From positions 17,331,780 through 17,395,779 of the forward strand of contig NC_067291.1 in assembly GCF_020740795.1 (NCBI RefSeq): a stretch of 64,000 bases of DNA, given 5' to 3'. This document shows positions 23,401 to 37,900 of this stretch, piece after piece (position 1 is the first letter of the stretch; each line of letters opens with the position of its first letter). A program made the position numbers and the translations under genes. The notes under the pieces are model-generated. The model saw only the letters and a program-made list of their open reading frames with translations. It had not been told where the DNA came from and did no database searches. The stretch comes from Apus apus. Taxonomy: Eukaryota; Chordata; Aves; Apodiformes; Apodidae.

Positions 23401-23980
23401 ACACAGCAGTATACCAGTAGGAGACACAGAGACATGGAGGTGACCTGCTGGTTCTGCACCACAGGAGTTGGTAGGAAAGCCCAGGCAGTGCTATGAGTAG
23501 TGTCTTACCCTCTTGCACTCATTCACGCTTAAAAGAATTGATCAAATGCAACTTTTTCAAAGCCACACCAAACCCTGGCAGAACTCAGGGTCATCCTGCT
23601 CAAGCCTACATTCTGCTCCATGCTCAGCTGAGCTGTTCTGTCACCCCCAGATGCACCAGGGCACATGGGAGGCTGCATCCCCCTCCAGCCCCACCTCACA
23701 CCAGCCAAACGCAGAGCAGCTCCATGAGAACTCAGCCTCCCACTTCTGCCCAGATCATCTTCAACCAGCAACCACAGCAGTTATTTGCATCTCCTGTCAT
23801 TAAGCCTTCTGTTTGATCACAGCCAAGCAGCCCTTATGTGGATCTGGCACACACAATCCAAGCATGCTGGGAAAATTACTTCAAGGCTGTTTGCAGAGGA
23901 TTCCCATGCCTACAGCAGTTCACAGTTCAAGGGGATCCCCATCTCTCCCCGTAACACACACGTGCTGCCAGGAAATGTTG
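17480..23980. other. Intergenic sequence downstream of ARRDC4
   Basis: No frame here has a recognisable domain or a plausible exon chain. Low-complexity tracts include a G-run near 19771-19785 and an A-rich stretch at about 20199-20230. The segment 21340-21690 is rich in homeodomain-type TAATTA cores and other motif-like words and is listed as a candidate regulatory element in the findings. Confidence 0.6.
20199..20230. repeat. Poly(A)-rich low-complexity tract
   Basis: About 30 bp of A interrupted by single G residues. No retroposed gene body or polyadenylation signal is recognisable just upstream, so I treat it as simple sequence. Confidence 0.75.
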
Positions 23981-24240
23981 CAATGGAACAAGGGGTAGTG
24001 GTTTTAAACTGGAAGAGGGTAGATTCAGGTTACACAATCAGAAAAAATTCTTCACTATGAAGGTGGTGAGACACTGGCCCAGTGTGCCCAGAGAAGCTGT
24101 GGCTGCCCCATCCCTGGAAGTGTTCAAGGCCAGGTTGGATGGTGCTCTGAGCAATCTGGTCTAGTGGGAGGTGTCCCTGACCATAGCAGGGGAGTTGGAA
24201 CTATATGATCTTCAAGGCCCCTTCCAACTCAAAACATTGC
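23981..24240 (+). mobile_element. CR1 LINE 3' end, 5'-truncated
   Basis: Characteristic CR1 3' blocks appear in order: an AACAAGGGGTAGTGGTTTTA-like stretch, ATTCTTCACTATGAAGGTGG, a GAGAAGCTGTGGCTGCCCCA block, CCTGGAAGTGTTCAAGGCCA, GGTGTCCCTGACCATAGCAG, and a terminal GATCTTCAAGGCCCCTTCCA. The element is on the + strand and encodes only the very end of the reverse-transcriptase ORF plus the 3' UTR. The frame at 24171-24638 merely begins inside it. The terminal 8-bp microsatellite typical of CR1 is not preserved. Confidence 0.93.
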
Positions 24241-25257
24241 TTTGGGAGGGGAAAAGCAGAAGAGAGAACAGCCTGACAAGAAGTTCAGTGACATCAGCCT
24301 TGTTCAACAACATCAGTCTTGGCCTGAGATGTTTTAATTTAATGCAGGATGGCAATCCAGAATGGATGAGGCTTGGTTCTTTTCACCATCCTCTCTTTCT
24401 CTCCCCTACTCACACCTTCCATCCATGTAGAGTGGTGCCACTTTTCCCAAGCATAAGGCATCACCCACAGGCCTCAGGCAGGCAAAAAATCCTCCTTCAA
24501 CTGCACCTCAGCTACTCCCTTCTTTCCAGAGAACTGCACACCTATCACTGTTATCTTGGCCACATGGCAACTACAACCCCTGAGCAAAGATCAGCTATTC
24601 TATTGCCAGCCCTCAATCACTCAGTCCTCCCCCCTTAAACCTAAACTGCATTGATCATAAAATCCCTGCATAGAGCCGCGGGTGGCAAATGAGCAGGAGG
24701 AAGGCAGGGAACAAGGCTTCCTGTGCTCGTAACACAGGCATTTGCTGTCACAGCTCTCCCTGCCAGCTCATTTGAGCCAATGAATGGTTGAATGAAATTA
24801 ATAAGGCTGTGTCCCAGGCTCTGCTACGCTAAGCGAGAAGCAACCCTGCCATCTCTGGCACACATTCCTGGCTCTCTGGCAGACAGAGACAGCGGGAGGT
24901 ATCGCAGGATGCCAGGAGATGCCCCTTCCTGGGTTACACATGGCTCCATGGGCAGCAGGGCAGCCTTTCTGCCTGGGGTCTGGCACCAGGACACGCAGCT
25001 CCTATGCTGTGGTGCCTGCTGCTGTGCCAACACTTTTTCAGAAACCGGTATTTTCAAGCTGACGCCCGCAGAGATGTTTGCCTTTTGCTCTGATGCACCT
25101 CAGGCGTGTTTTCTTGTAATTGATCTCACAGTCTGGGGTTTTCCTAAAATACTTAATGGTTTCCACATCCTTGCTTCCAAGAGGACTTTTGTTCCCTAAC
25201 GTGTCACATTTTCTTGAAGATCTTGGGGTTTCTGGGCTCTAGAAATCCAAATGCTGG

Positions 25258-25311
25258 TTTTCCTGCTCTCACCCCTTGGCATCCTTTTCCTGCTCTCATC
25301 TCTTGGCAATG
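25258..25311. repeat. Two-copy 27-bp tandem duplication
   Basis: Copies at 25258-25284 and 25285-25311 both start TTTTCCTGCTCTCA and continue with a CTTGGCA block. The first 24 positions match at 22. This is a local slippage or unequal-exchange duplication. Confidence 0.8.
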
Positions 25312-28300
25312 AAATGGAACCAATTTGCAAGAAAATCTACTGCAGACGTTGTCTTCGGCTCAGTGGAAACTCCCAGCTCCTTTTGCTGTTGCTAGCTTAG
25401 GAGCATTTGTGGTTTCTGGCATGTCCCTAACAGGTAATGGAACTTGTACAACCGCTGAATCATAAGCTGTGCTGGGACTGACGCAACACATCACGTAGTC
25501 AACTTTCAGAGGTGGCCTTTGGCTGAAAATTCACTGGGAGGAGGGAGAGGTGTGCACCAAAAACCTCTGTGGGGATGCGGGGGCAGAGCTGTGGGCCATG
25601 GGCCAGCAGCAGCCAGGAAGAGGTGGCCCTAACCAGAAAGGGATGTTTGGCTCGTGTGGCTCAGCCCGTGGAGGATTGGGCAGAGCTCCTGGGAAGGACG
25701 GCTCGTTTGTAACACTGCTTGTACCCTCTGTGATGGCTGCAAAGGGGTAAACAGTGTCACATCTGTTTGACAGTCAGCAGCATAGAGGACAACACTCATA
25801 CTTACCCAAATACACACATATAACGTCTCATTCTATCACCCCATGCACCCCAGGTCACTCTAGCAAATTATTAAGTAATATAATTAGAAACACTCTCTAC
25901 AAAGGAAGAAGACAGGGTTAGCAACATTTGGTCACGAGCGAAAACACACTTGGAGGAAATTTGGTTTTCTGCATCAATTCCCTAACAGCTGAAGGGCTCC
26001 ACTTTGCAGAAAGCATCTGAATCAACAGCTGGAAGTCTCAGCTGCTTCTCTCTCTGTGTCTTTCATAGCAGAAAGGAAGAAATTGCTCCAGACAGAACCT
26101 GCCATGGCTAGGCAGTAAGGAAACATGCTGGGCAGCTCCTCTTCAGAGGCACATGCAGAGATACTCTACTGAAGGAGCAAGGCTGCTAGCTTTTGATAGG
26201 ATGGAGGTGTAATCCGAAACCATCAGTAGCATAAGAACTTCCTGGCCACGGTGATGTGTTGGTAATGGACCGCAAGCATGTGGTGGAGCTTGCATTAGTA
26301 TAAACAGGCAGCCCAGTAAATTTATGCTGTGTTAGTCATGACAATAGCAGTCACGGCCTATTGTAACATAACCAGAATTCATTAGGTGCTTCCCTGTCAT
26401 CCATGTGAGTAATAATAATAACAACAATTAATACTTCAAAATGAACAAGTTCGTCCTGCTCTTTTAAAAGCAAAAATATTGCTGCCCTTATTTTAAGGAT
26501 GGGAACCCGAGATAATCAAGGAGGGTGACCTAATCGTTGTTATTCTTCAGAGTACACAATCACTTATGGTGTTTTGGCGCCTGGTTCATTTGGGTAATTA
26601 TTTTTGTGATCCACCCATAAGTAGAACAACAGAGACAAAGATCTGGAAACGCAGAACAGACGTAAGACTGTGCTGCTTTGTAGGATGCTGGATACTCTTC
26701 TCAACACCTCTGCCTGGAGGCAACAGCTACAGGAGTTTTTGGGAAGAAAGGAAGAATATGACGGGTGAATGCATCCTGCTTAGATCTTGTCTCTAGACCT
26801 AGTGAGCACTACAAGATTCACACACACTTTCACTCTACCCTAAACCTTTTATGTCAGGGACAGACCAAAAAAAGTGGCATAAATTTTAATATCTGTCTGA
26901 AAGCCAGTCTCTTGGGTCCAGAACCAGACCTGGTGTCACTGGAGCTGGATTCAACACGATCTGGAAAGGACAGAGGGCCACCCAAAACCAGCATGTGAAA
27001 ACATGTCCCAGCAGGCAGAGGCAAGGCAGTAGTTACCAATCCCTCCATACTTCTAGTAACCCTGTTCTGGAAAACTCTCCAAATATTGGTTACTGATCAA
27101 TCTTTACTACATCTTGCTTTTTGTGCTGAATTCATGGAGCACACAAGTGTGCTATGACTTTTAATTACCTCTCAGTTTATTTCAGATAGTAGAAACTTCT
27201 ACTTTTAGGTTCAGGCACTCAAACTCTATTCCTCTGTAAGAATAAAAGTTTAAAACCTTTATACCAACATCTCCAAAGAGTTGATAAGCACTACAGTAAT
27301 CAGAATAATACATACCCATCAGTCCTACAGTCTTCAATCTGTATGTATCAGGCTAATTTTCCTGGGGGGTGCAGAAGTCAGGGGATTCCTAAATCCCTGT
27401 CTTGCTCTCTAGCACCAGAGCGGGACAGGTCAGGAGCTGCACTAACTTCTGTGTAGTGAAGGAACCACTTCACCCTGTGCCTACGTCAGTCACATTTCAG
27501 TAATGGTGGAGGCTGCAAAGCTAGAGAAAACTGCAGAGAAGGAGACGTTCAGAATGTTCTTGACTTAAAGCAACTTATTCCTGACTCTGCATCCAGACCA
27601 AAGTCAAGATCCTGCCAGAGTGTCAGGGTGCAGTTGAGCGGGATATTTCTCACACAGGCAGTTTCATCCTCATGCTAAGCTGAGTCCTCCTTCAATATCA
27701 CAGCTCAGACCTTTGTTGCTGGTGTATGACAGCTCACGGGAAGATCCACCCTCTCCCAGCCCACAGCTTTTCCCATTCACGCCTATGCCCTCACTTCAGC
27801 CTCAGGCTTGGCAGGCAGGCAGAGCTGCTTGATTATCTAAACAACTGGCACAGACAGCAGAATGACTGACTTTGGCACATGCCACTCCAAGAGTTGTGCA
27901 ATCATATCCAGGAGTTTTCCAAGCTCTTGGATTTTGCAAAACAGTTTGGCCTTCGAGACCACAGCCCTTGAAAAATCAGCTCAACCATGTCTCTGCTTCT
28001 TGCTTGCTGACAAAAGAAATAAAACATCGCCACTGTCAGCCATTAATATGTTGAATTTTGGAAGAAACAGGCTGCTTTCTTCATCTTCCTGCCCTGTTAA
28101 CCAAATTGACAGATGTTGAGGAGGATCACGTGCTTTCTTGCAGGTTGGGGCTGGTGGACGGAGCGAGGGAGGATGGTGGAATTTCAGATTCGGTTTGGAC
28201 ACGCAGCCTAGCAATGCCAAGTAAGGAAATCTCATGGGGGTTGAGCAATGAACACGTCTGACAGGGAGCCATGGGAAAGGGAAACCCCAAAGGGAATAGG

Positions 28301-31300
28301 GAACACATCCAAACTTCATCAGACTCAAGCAGACCTTTTCCAGATTCTAGCAAGTCAAATCACTGGTCCTAAAGCTACTCCTACTGTGACCCTCCCCTCA
28401 TTACACTGTCAGTGCAGTGATTTGCCCCACGGTGCCTTTCCTGCACTGGCTGCTTTAAAGTAAAGGTGGGTGGTAATGACTATGTCTGACTGGAATATCC
28501 TTCCAAGCTTGGGACCCTACAAGTCTGGCATATTCCCAGAGCATTACCAACCTCACCTAATTCCCAGAAAAGATCTTCTGATACAGCTTCTTTCCACCAC
28601 ACTCAGGTCCCTTAACTCAGGAAAAGACCACTGTACCTCCCTCCTTTCTGTTTCTTCTCTTTCCAGACTACAATCCACTAGTAAGGGTTTGGACAGCAGT
28701 GAGAAGTAAAGCACTTCATAAAGGACAGTGTAATGATCCTCCATCCCAGAACCCAGGCCAGTCACCACCTTGACCCTCTTCACCTCGTTCAGCTATGTCT
28801 GATGACTGACTTAACTCTGCCTTCCATCAGACACATTAAAACCAAAGCTTTTGGGGGGGATTTCTATTTCAAGTCACAGTCAGAAACAGTCCAATATTTG
28901 CAGAACTGGTGATAAAGGTGTCAAGTGAATCCTGCCAGCACCCAGACAACAAAGTATTAATTTAATGCACAAACAGTTATTATTACATTGCATTACACAC
29001 CCTGCTCACACCTTTTCTCCCCAGCACCTCTGGCCTGCAGCAAACCTCCCTGCTCAGCTCTTGCACCGGGTTTGTTGCAGCAGGAGGCTGTTAAACATCT
29101 CTGCTCCACACACATGGCCTGGCTGGCCTTGCTTTGGAGACCAGCTGAATCAAGCTGTAGTTTTGCCAGACAAGTGATACTAAAGAGCAGCCCTGTGTAG
29201 CAGAGGACTCTGATGGATCAGATTGAAATAGCAAACTAATGCTGGTCTATCCAGGCCACTAAGAATCAGAAATCAGATTAAGAGAAGTCACTTACTGCTC
29301 AGTCCTCCAAGCAGTCATTACTCAGGATATAATAGAAGTGGAAGGACTATCAGAAGAGAAATGGCCAAAGGATGCTAAAACACAGGGCAAAGCCTCCACT
29401 AAGGCACATTGTGCAAAACCTACATTGTTGGGCGAGGACCGAGAGCAGCAACCTTTAATACCTCCAAACACCATACCTCCATTGTTGCTCACTTCAACTA
29501 CTGGAGCAGGCCAGGGTGTGATACTGAGCTACATAATGATGGAAAAAGGGATAAAGTTTGCTGGGAGGGTAAGTGGCCTGGAGAAACAGATAAAACTGTC
29601 TGAGGCAGCCATACGAGTGTTAAAAGTGGTGACCAGTACCATAAAGTGGATGGGAACCTTCAAGAGCAGGAGTTAATCTGCAAAGCAGCCTGTGAACAAG
29701 AGAAGAGGGGACCACATTCATGCCCCAGCTCATCCCTTCTAACCCAGGCCTCCCACTGATGGGAGAACAGCAGGTGAATTTCTGGGGGGACAAATAAGTC
29801 CCCTGAACAATGTCCCACTGGTCATCATGAAGCCATGGGACACTGTTTTATTGCTATGGAGAGGGGACATGCCAGCAGGCTCATGTCCCTGTAATTTTGA
29901 GCTCTTTAAAGAGAAGTTTTTATTTCTGAATAATTATGGAAAAAGTTTCCTACCATCTCCGAGATGGCTGGAATAGTTACTAGCTTATATGAGCACATAC
30001 ATATAGATAACTGTGGGTCTCAAGGGGAACCTGGAAACCTACCCAGTCTTGCATTATGCAAGCTCCAACCTGCTTTCCTATTCTAAAAGAGGACGTTCAT
30101 TAAAAAAAAGGAAGCTGGTTTTGGTGGTTTGGGGTTTTTTGCCCCACAACTATAACTGTCAAAAAATGTTCAGTTGATTAGCAAAATAAACTGAAACTAT
30201 ATCAGAAAGGTTCAAAAGACACATATTTTAAATAGTCCGAATCCCTGCCGTTCTGTGTGTCAAGTTCACACTCCAGCAGGTTCAGCCCACAGCTGAGGTG
30301 ACTGCTCCCAATCCTGCTGGCCAGGAGACTCCTCTCCACAGCTCAGAGGTGTGAGGATCACCCATGGCTCCCCATTCAGAGCAGAAACTGGCTCCCTACA
30401 GGACGGCCTCTGATCTGTCCTTGTAACAAATAATAATAAAATCCAGGTGTTCACTGGCTGTGTGCTGATCTGCCCCAGCTCACAGCATCAGGGCACACAT
30501 GGAGCTGGAATATTACAGGGAGCAGCTCAGCAGCCAGCCAGAAAGATTGGAAAGCATCAGGAGAAACTGAGTTGCAGTCCAAAACAACGTGCTCACTGTA
30601 TATAAATAGCTGACCTCCAAAAAAATGCAAAATAAACCCCAAACCATCAAAGCTCTCCTGCCTTTACTATCAGCTATACTTTGTTTTAGGGTACAGGAGA
30701 CCACAAATGACTGGAGAGAATAAAACATTTAAGTGTCTGTCGTTTACCACTGACCTTTGAACAGAAATTTTCTGACAGCCCTTGTTTGTGTTTCCACTGG
30801 CCATGGGCTGTATCACAGATTGCTGGCTGAGTACTGCAAAGGTGGTGAAGCATATGTGAGCCCACAGATGTTTTGGTTTTTGCAGTCATCTGAATCCTAA
30901 AGTAGTTTCAATATCGTTTAACTCCCTGCTGTGTTAATGCTTTGAGAGTCACCTAAGACATAAATACTTCCCAGACTGAAGTGGTCATTGCAAAAGCAAA
31001 GCAGTCCCATCCCTTCTGGTCCCACAGGGTGTAGAGTATGAACCTTGCAGGATTAATCCCCTCAGTGGAAGATGAGAGAGTCAATGGTGCTTTCTGCAAG
31101 TGCCAAACACACCTTTGAAAAACAATTAAAACCCAATAGTATCATTATTAGTTGCAGTCAGCTGAAATCATGTGGACCTGGCAGAGCAGTGTCATGAACA
31201 ACAAGTCTTCCAGATCTGACTGGGTTCAATACTAAACATTTTCTAACTGGCTGAAAATACTGAAATGAAATTTTTGAAAATATTTTAAATTTAGAAAGAA

Positions 31301-31906
31301 TACTGCTCAGTAAGAAAATTGTTTGGAATTTAGATACAATTTTACAGAATAAACTTTTGTAGAACATTTTTTAAGATAGTATAAGATATATCAAATATAA
31401 TCCTAGAGAAGTCCATAATCATGTCTTAAATTTTACTTGGTAGTTTTAATTATTCTTTACAAAAAAAGCCCAGAACACCTTCTATGTTAAATAAGGTGTC
31501 AAAATAAAAATGAGCCTCTGATTTAAAGCAATTTTATGAAATGCTCCTGGAAAAAGAATTTCAACCTCTGGTCCTGTGCCACCTCATACTACTCTCACAT
31601 TGCTTTTCTTAATGGTCTCATTCATGAGGCTGCAGGAAGTCGAGCCTTTGTGAAAATAAAAAGAGCTTGTATAAAAAGGAAAAGAACCCCACCAAACAAC
31701 ACACTGAAATTCAAGAGATGTAGAAACCCACAAGCACTTGTATCAGGCTCTCATGCCCAGGCTGCCCTGTTCATTCCCACTGCCTGCCTGCACGGCTGCA
31801 TTCCAGCCACGCGGCCAGAGCTCCCTGGGTGAGAGGGGAAGTGGAGATGGGTTTTGGTGAACAGCATTTCCCTCTTGTAAGGAACATCTGTGAGGTCTAC
31901 ATTACC

Positions 31907-31935
31907 TTGAAGCACCTTGAAGGTGCTTGCTTCAA
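31907..31935. repeat. Hairpin-capable inverted repeat
   Basis: AAGCACCTT (31910-31918) and its exact reverse complement AAGGTGCTT (31920-31928) are separated by one base. Outer arms TTGA/TTCAA extend the symmetry across a 2-nt bulge. A one-base centre makes this a near-perfect DNA palindrome rather than a typical RNA stem-loop. Confidence 0.7.
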
Positions 31936-34900
31936 ACATAGAGTATTCTACTCTGCTCAGATGCATGCCAGTGTTACTGCAACTCTAAGGTCACAAATTC
32001 TAGCCCTGAAAAACTGTCCCTGGACTACTTTTTGCAAAATAAAAGTCTGTCACCAGCCCTACAGCTGTTACACAGGATATTTTCCATGTTTATCCATCTT
32101 CCTTCCCTCTCCTCTCCTCCCATCTCTGAAGCATTTTCTTCAGAACTCCAGGACACTTGCCCAGTGTGTCAGAGAATGAGTTGTGTTCCTGGTGGACTAT
32201 GGGTCATTTTCCATCATATCTAGTGTGGCAATGCTAGGCAGATGCTTAGTGATTTGAGTTACAGTTCAGACACAATAATCCCTCTGATCTGTGAAGAAAC
32301 TCCTGGTCTTTCAAAACATTCACGTGGTTTCCACCAGAAGATTGTTGCAACAAGAGTATATGTTTTTGTATTTCTTCACACTATGACACTGATGGAAAAA
32401 CACATTCAATGACGTCAGGATACAGGGGGGAGGGAATTAAAATGTGCATTAAATGTGTGTTTTTTCAGAGAGAAGACGCTGCCTAGTGGAAGAAGAAGCT
32501 ACTCAGCAAAGCAGCTCTCCAGGGCTCTCACCCAAGCTGCGTTGCTTTGACTGCATTTTGCCAACACTGCTGAGAAGCCTCGGGCCACTGCTGAAAGGTT
32601 ACAGCACATTTCATGGCTTGCATGAATTTTGAACAGCAGCACATAAACCCAGATGGCTCCAGCTTTCCTTCAATACAGCTGGCTCACCAGCCACAGCCCC
32701 AAAAAGCCAGCAAAGTTATAAACTTCCACACCTATTCCTGGGAGTCCCACAGGTATAGGTTTATCACACTGAAGCAGAACTATGTTCTGGTTTGATTATG
32801 GCAAAATAATGGCAAAGACCAGACCCAGAGACAGGACAGGAGTGAGGAGTAAAAATGGATGGCAGATCTTGAGAGAAGTACCTGGAGCAATTGACTCTCA
32901 CCCATCCTATAGCACAGCACAGCAGCAAGGTAGTATTGCTTAGCAATTTTTAGATGTCATTTAAGACAATCTTCTTAAGACAAGATAAATAGGATTTTGT
33001 GTTCCAAAAATATGCTAGTGAAATGTTCCTGACAGTTCATCTCCTGTTCTTGGTGTAGGAAGATGTCGTAGGCTAACTTCCTGACAACACATGCTCAAAC
33101 AGACCAAGAAAGCAGCAGATTTATCCTTTTGGCTTCTGTCTGTAGGAAAGGGATTTCTTCGTTGCCATCACTGTGTTTTCCACTGCCACTGTGTGAGAAA
33201 CCTGGCACCTAGCTCCTGTAGCCACTGCTGACAGGGGAACACCAGAAGAGGACTTGTGCATTTGGACTTAAAGGAAGCTAAGTTCCTGAGTCAGCTTGGG
33301 GGGTTACCCACAACTAGTGAGCCCTTGCTGGAATACTGGAAGCACATCTCAACATGGACAGTGGGACTAAATTGAACTGGCAGGAAGAGAAGGAAAAGGA
33401 ACCAGCACACACAGAGTATCGGAGCGGGGAATGTGACCCAGCAGGCAGGTGTGATGGGTGCAGGAAAAAGCATACAGGTTTGAGAAAACATGGCTCTGCA
33501 CACTATTACTCACAAATGTAATCCCTCCTTGCCTGAGAAAAAGATTCAATCTTGCAAACTGTATAAGGATTGGAAGTAGGTTTCCAGGCTTTCCTTTACA
33601 TAGAGTTATTAACACGTAGCATTATTTCCCACATCGTACTGGGACTAGTATGCATTTTGCAAAAGCATTCAGGACTATCAATAAAACTTTGGACTCAAAA
33701 GCATGGAAGCAATCAACTTTGGTTTTTCCTCTCCACAGATGCCCAGTGCTCCAATCTTAGCAAATGACCTAGATTCCTTAGAGAAGAAATTTAATCACTA
33801 ACAGGGAGCCCATGCTGAACAGATCGCAATATTTGTTCTCTGATCCAGTCACAAAGACGTCATCAAGCTTACAGCACACTGACTTCTCGTGACTAATCTG
33901 CACAGAAATATCATCCAGGAAGCCTTTACAGAGAACAGGCAAGTGCAAATACTATGCTCAGGTTTTCAGCTAAATGGGCTTGTGACGCTGTGCTTTAATT
34001 TTATGTTGAATGTCCTAGCCAGAAATCTCATGTGGCAGCTGGTCCTGAGAATTCTGTAATATGATAATTAAATGCCTGCCTATAAACTAAAGTGTTTGTA
34101 TTACAAGTGCTTTCCCATGGCATTTAACTATGCAGCATGAATCAGAGGCAAACACAGAAGCAGTTTTCCTTGAGTCTAAGCAAGTCTCCCATTGTATCCC
34201 AAGAGATGTAGAATGGCAATGTGTGATCTTTCCCCAGCACTGTTGCTCAGCACAGACCTAGCGATAAAATTAATTGGATCTCTTACATTTATACATTATC
34301 TGTATCTTTTACTCCAAATAGTTCTCAAAGCTATTTACCAACTGAATATCTATCTCAGCATTTGAGACTGCTGCTATATTGTGGGTTGACTGCAGCAGCA
34401 AAGTCTCACATGGACTTTGCAGAGTCTCTGGCTCCTCTTTTGGAAAGGAATGCAAAGACAGGTACCAAAAACTCCGGCAGGAGGAATAAAATTACCATGC
34501 TATTAAATCCAGCCACTTCTGAAAGACAAATGTGTACAGAAACACGGGAGTCCAGGACCAATCATGATTAAAAATGCCACAGCCAGCTGAAAGCACATGC
34601 TGAATTCAAGTGGCTGGGATATTACTTCCAAGAAGACATCCACACGTGAGAGACTGGATCCAAGAAATGCTCCCCACTCTCCTAACACACACACCAGCCA
34701 AAGGCTTGCACAGGAATCTACCAGCAATTTTTAATTATTTGGGTATTGAAAGGTTCAGATAAACCTGACAGCAAAAAGCTTCCTCATGTGAGTGCAGCAC
34801 AGAGCCACCCTGGGCTGGACAGTACTCCCAGCCTAATAAACCAACAAAAGTGGAGCAATGCAGATGATCCCAAGGGGTCTGTGCAGTTTCTGCTCAGATC

Positions 34901-37900
34901 TGGCTGATCTAGTGCTAAGCCTGAGCTGACCCAGACACCCACATAACCTGGCATGTGAGCTAACAAACTGACAGACAGTGGCTACTGACTGTCTAGAACT
35001 CAAGTAACTAGGGGCCTGACTTGGATCTCTCGACACTGATCTTACCCCTCAGTGCCACTGAGTTCTGCTGAACCACTGCCAAGGTTAAACCGATTCAGGA
35101 GAGTCCAGATGTAATTTTGCCTCCTGAAGGCAGGACTGCATTTTAAGCAGGAACAGATTTAATTAGCGCTATTCTAACATGATGAGTTCAAGAATTAGGA
35201 AAGGAGGGAAATAAAAACAGAGCTTCAACAACTATAAATTTTAATCTCCCCACTGTGAGCTTAAAAAATGTGGGAGAGTTGAGGAAGGGAAGAGAAATTA
35301 CCAAGGGGAAATAATGTCTCTCCTAACAAGATAATGCAGGGTTTGGGAAATAAAACCAAATAGAAAAAGCCTGGAGTTAAGAACCCTGCTGCTTGAAAGC
35401 AGCACAGAATTCCCATCACTGCATGTTATAATGGAGTGGTTCTGCTTTGCTTTGTATTTAACATTCTACATTTCACTCCTGTTCTCAGACCTCTGCAGAA
35501 AGCCAAGTTTTGATGTGGGATTACGGTGCAATGGCTGATGACCACATTAGCCATCTGGTCCCTTGCAGGTCTGAACACAAGTCCAGGTCTTTCTCAGCCA
35601 AGAGTCGTTGGCTAAATGAAGTGACATTTCTGATTTGCGTGTCAAACTGTTTCCACTACTTTAGGCACGTGAGCATAGCTGGGGTTTGCTGTTCAGCACG
35701 GCTGAATTGAGTTCAAGACCTGCAGGAAGAAAATTTCCAGCCGAGACCAGCCGCTAATGGCTCACCTGGCAGAGCTGCTGCCCATGGCCTAGGCAGCACT
35801 TGCCAAGTTCAGACATGGCTTGTGATGAATGAAGACCACATGCAACAAGTCTAGCCGCAGCTAAACAGATTCAAACACCTGGCTGGGAGCCAGCAGATGT
35901 AAAACCACACATTTTACAACATGCAGGGAGAGGGGGTGTGATCATGTATCTCCAGCAACAGCCTAGGCTCAGCATCTTTGCTCTCTTATTTATGGGAAAC
36001 CTGGTCTGCCCAAGGTTCGTGCTCCAAAGAACTAAACATCCAGTGATACAAACTCCAAATGATACCTGAAATTAGACCGAATCACGTTCTTGTAATTGGC
36101 AACAGGCAAGAACCTTTATCTGCTTTAAATCAGAGCAGAAAGGAATGAAGCAGTTCCAGGCAGATCTGCTGTGGAGCGGAAATGCCTTAAATGCCCAGAG
36201 GAGCCCAGTATAAAAATGGAAACAGCCTGATATAAAGCCTCTGACGTCAGAGGGGCTGTTTCCTCCAGCCCCAGCCAGCTCTGATAAAAATCCACTGAGA
36301 AGTTCCAGAACAAGTGTTCACTCTGGAGACCAAAAGACTTATTCAGTGTCTGCTGTAAAAACAATTTTGAGAACTTATTTCTCGGAGCTGGTGGTATCCC
36401 TGCTGTGCTTCCTACTGCTGCAGACAGACCCAGGCTGGTAACCAGCCATCAGCTGTGCACTTGCTCTCAGTCCCCTGCTTGTGGCTAAAAAGCAGTAAAG
36501 TAACTCAATAAAGTTAATTTCCTGGAGGCTGTAGCAATTGCTTCTTTCTCTCAGAACTGTAGTAGGTAAATCCCACATAAAAGGGCTACTTCTGCCGTAT
36601 CACATCACTCTGCAGAGCTCCACAGGCTCCCCTGCATTTCCCTGTGCACTCCCAGGCAGATTCAGTGATGTGAGGAATTTCACATCTCGCAGTTCTCCCT
36701 GTTAGTCACAACTCTGGATATTCTCCTCATCTTCACATCCCCAGCCCTTCTCCAAATGACAGCTCACTTACATCTAACCCAGGCAGGGATGTTTTCCTCT
36801 GCACCTGATGGGAGAATACCCACTGCAGGACAGATGACCTATTTCACGGCCTCCTGAGACGTTTGTAAGGTATTTTAAAGGTGAAAAAAAAAAATAAAAT
36901 TATCTGGCATATGGGGCACTGCCTGTTTCTCTCTGTAGGGTTTTCTACCATCTCTTTAGGAAAGGAGACCAGCTGCTTGCAGACCCGGCACCGGGCAAGG
37001 AGCTCCCTGCAGAGCACACGTGCACACACCCCCAGTCTGCACTGTGCCCACAGTCCTCAGCAAGAAATCAGGCCAACTTCCCAAGTATTTATAGATCTTG
37101 AAAAAGAGCCAAGAGGATGCACAATTTAACATTGTGCAAAGTCATTAAGCCTCCCAACACCAACTGTACAGCTCTGACCTGGTAATGGGACATGAGAGCA
37201 GCCCACCAGACTTCATTAGATTAGTTCCCATACTTGTAGGTATGCTAAAATACCCCTGCAATCCTACTGTGACCAGAAATACAAAACAAAACAATTGCTC
37301 ACAATGGTACAGGCATAAATGTACTCCTAAAATTTAGTATAAGGCTTTGCTGATGGCAAAGAAATCTGATGGTAGAGACGTGAATTTGCATTTTGCATTG
37401 CACAACAGTTCTTTTCTGTTCCTCCCTTTATTTATGAGAGGGAAGTACTTCATAGTTTCTCATTTTTATGCTACATTTTTACTCCATTTTGAAGGACCTC
37501 TAGTTTTTTGCCCTCTGACACATGGTATCCTACACACAGAAGACCTTTGCAAACATCCTTTGCTAATTTGGATGAGTTCATTGGTCTACATTACTTGTAC
37601 CCTTGAACTTTCTTTAACCTGTCTGATGGAGGAGATTAAGGCTATGCAAGAGGAGGTAAAAGTTCACAAAGAGACGATTTGTTAGGGGATTTCTACAGGT
37701 TAGCTTTTATTTAAAGCTTTTCCAATCATCTTATCTTACTGGGCTTTAAAAGTGGAGCAGTCGCCTTGGCACCTACATCTATTCCCCGAACTGTAGTTAC
37801 AAAAATGGCTGGGGAGGCCACTGGAGTTACTGGGACACTGACAGCCATCTGCTGTGCTAACCAAGGCAGATAACTAGTAGGCAGTTGAGGCAGCCATCAC

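Noticed and set aside
24171-24638. 155-codon open frame
   Set aside because: Begins inside the CR1 3' end and continues into unique sequence with no domain or exon signals; a chance frame.
26380-26530. Possible further MIR-like copy
   Set aside because: Only a short ATTTTAAGGATGGGAACC block resembles MIR; flanks do not follow the family order.
29338-29676. 112-codon frame with a superficially protein-like composition
   Set aside because: No motif recognised, no splice context and no similarity I can name. It is within the length expected by chance in 64 kb.
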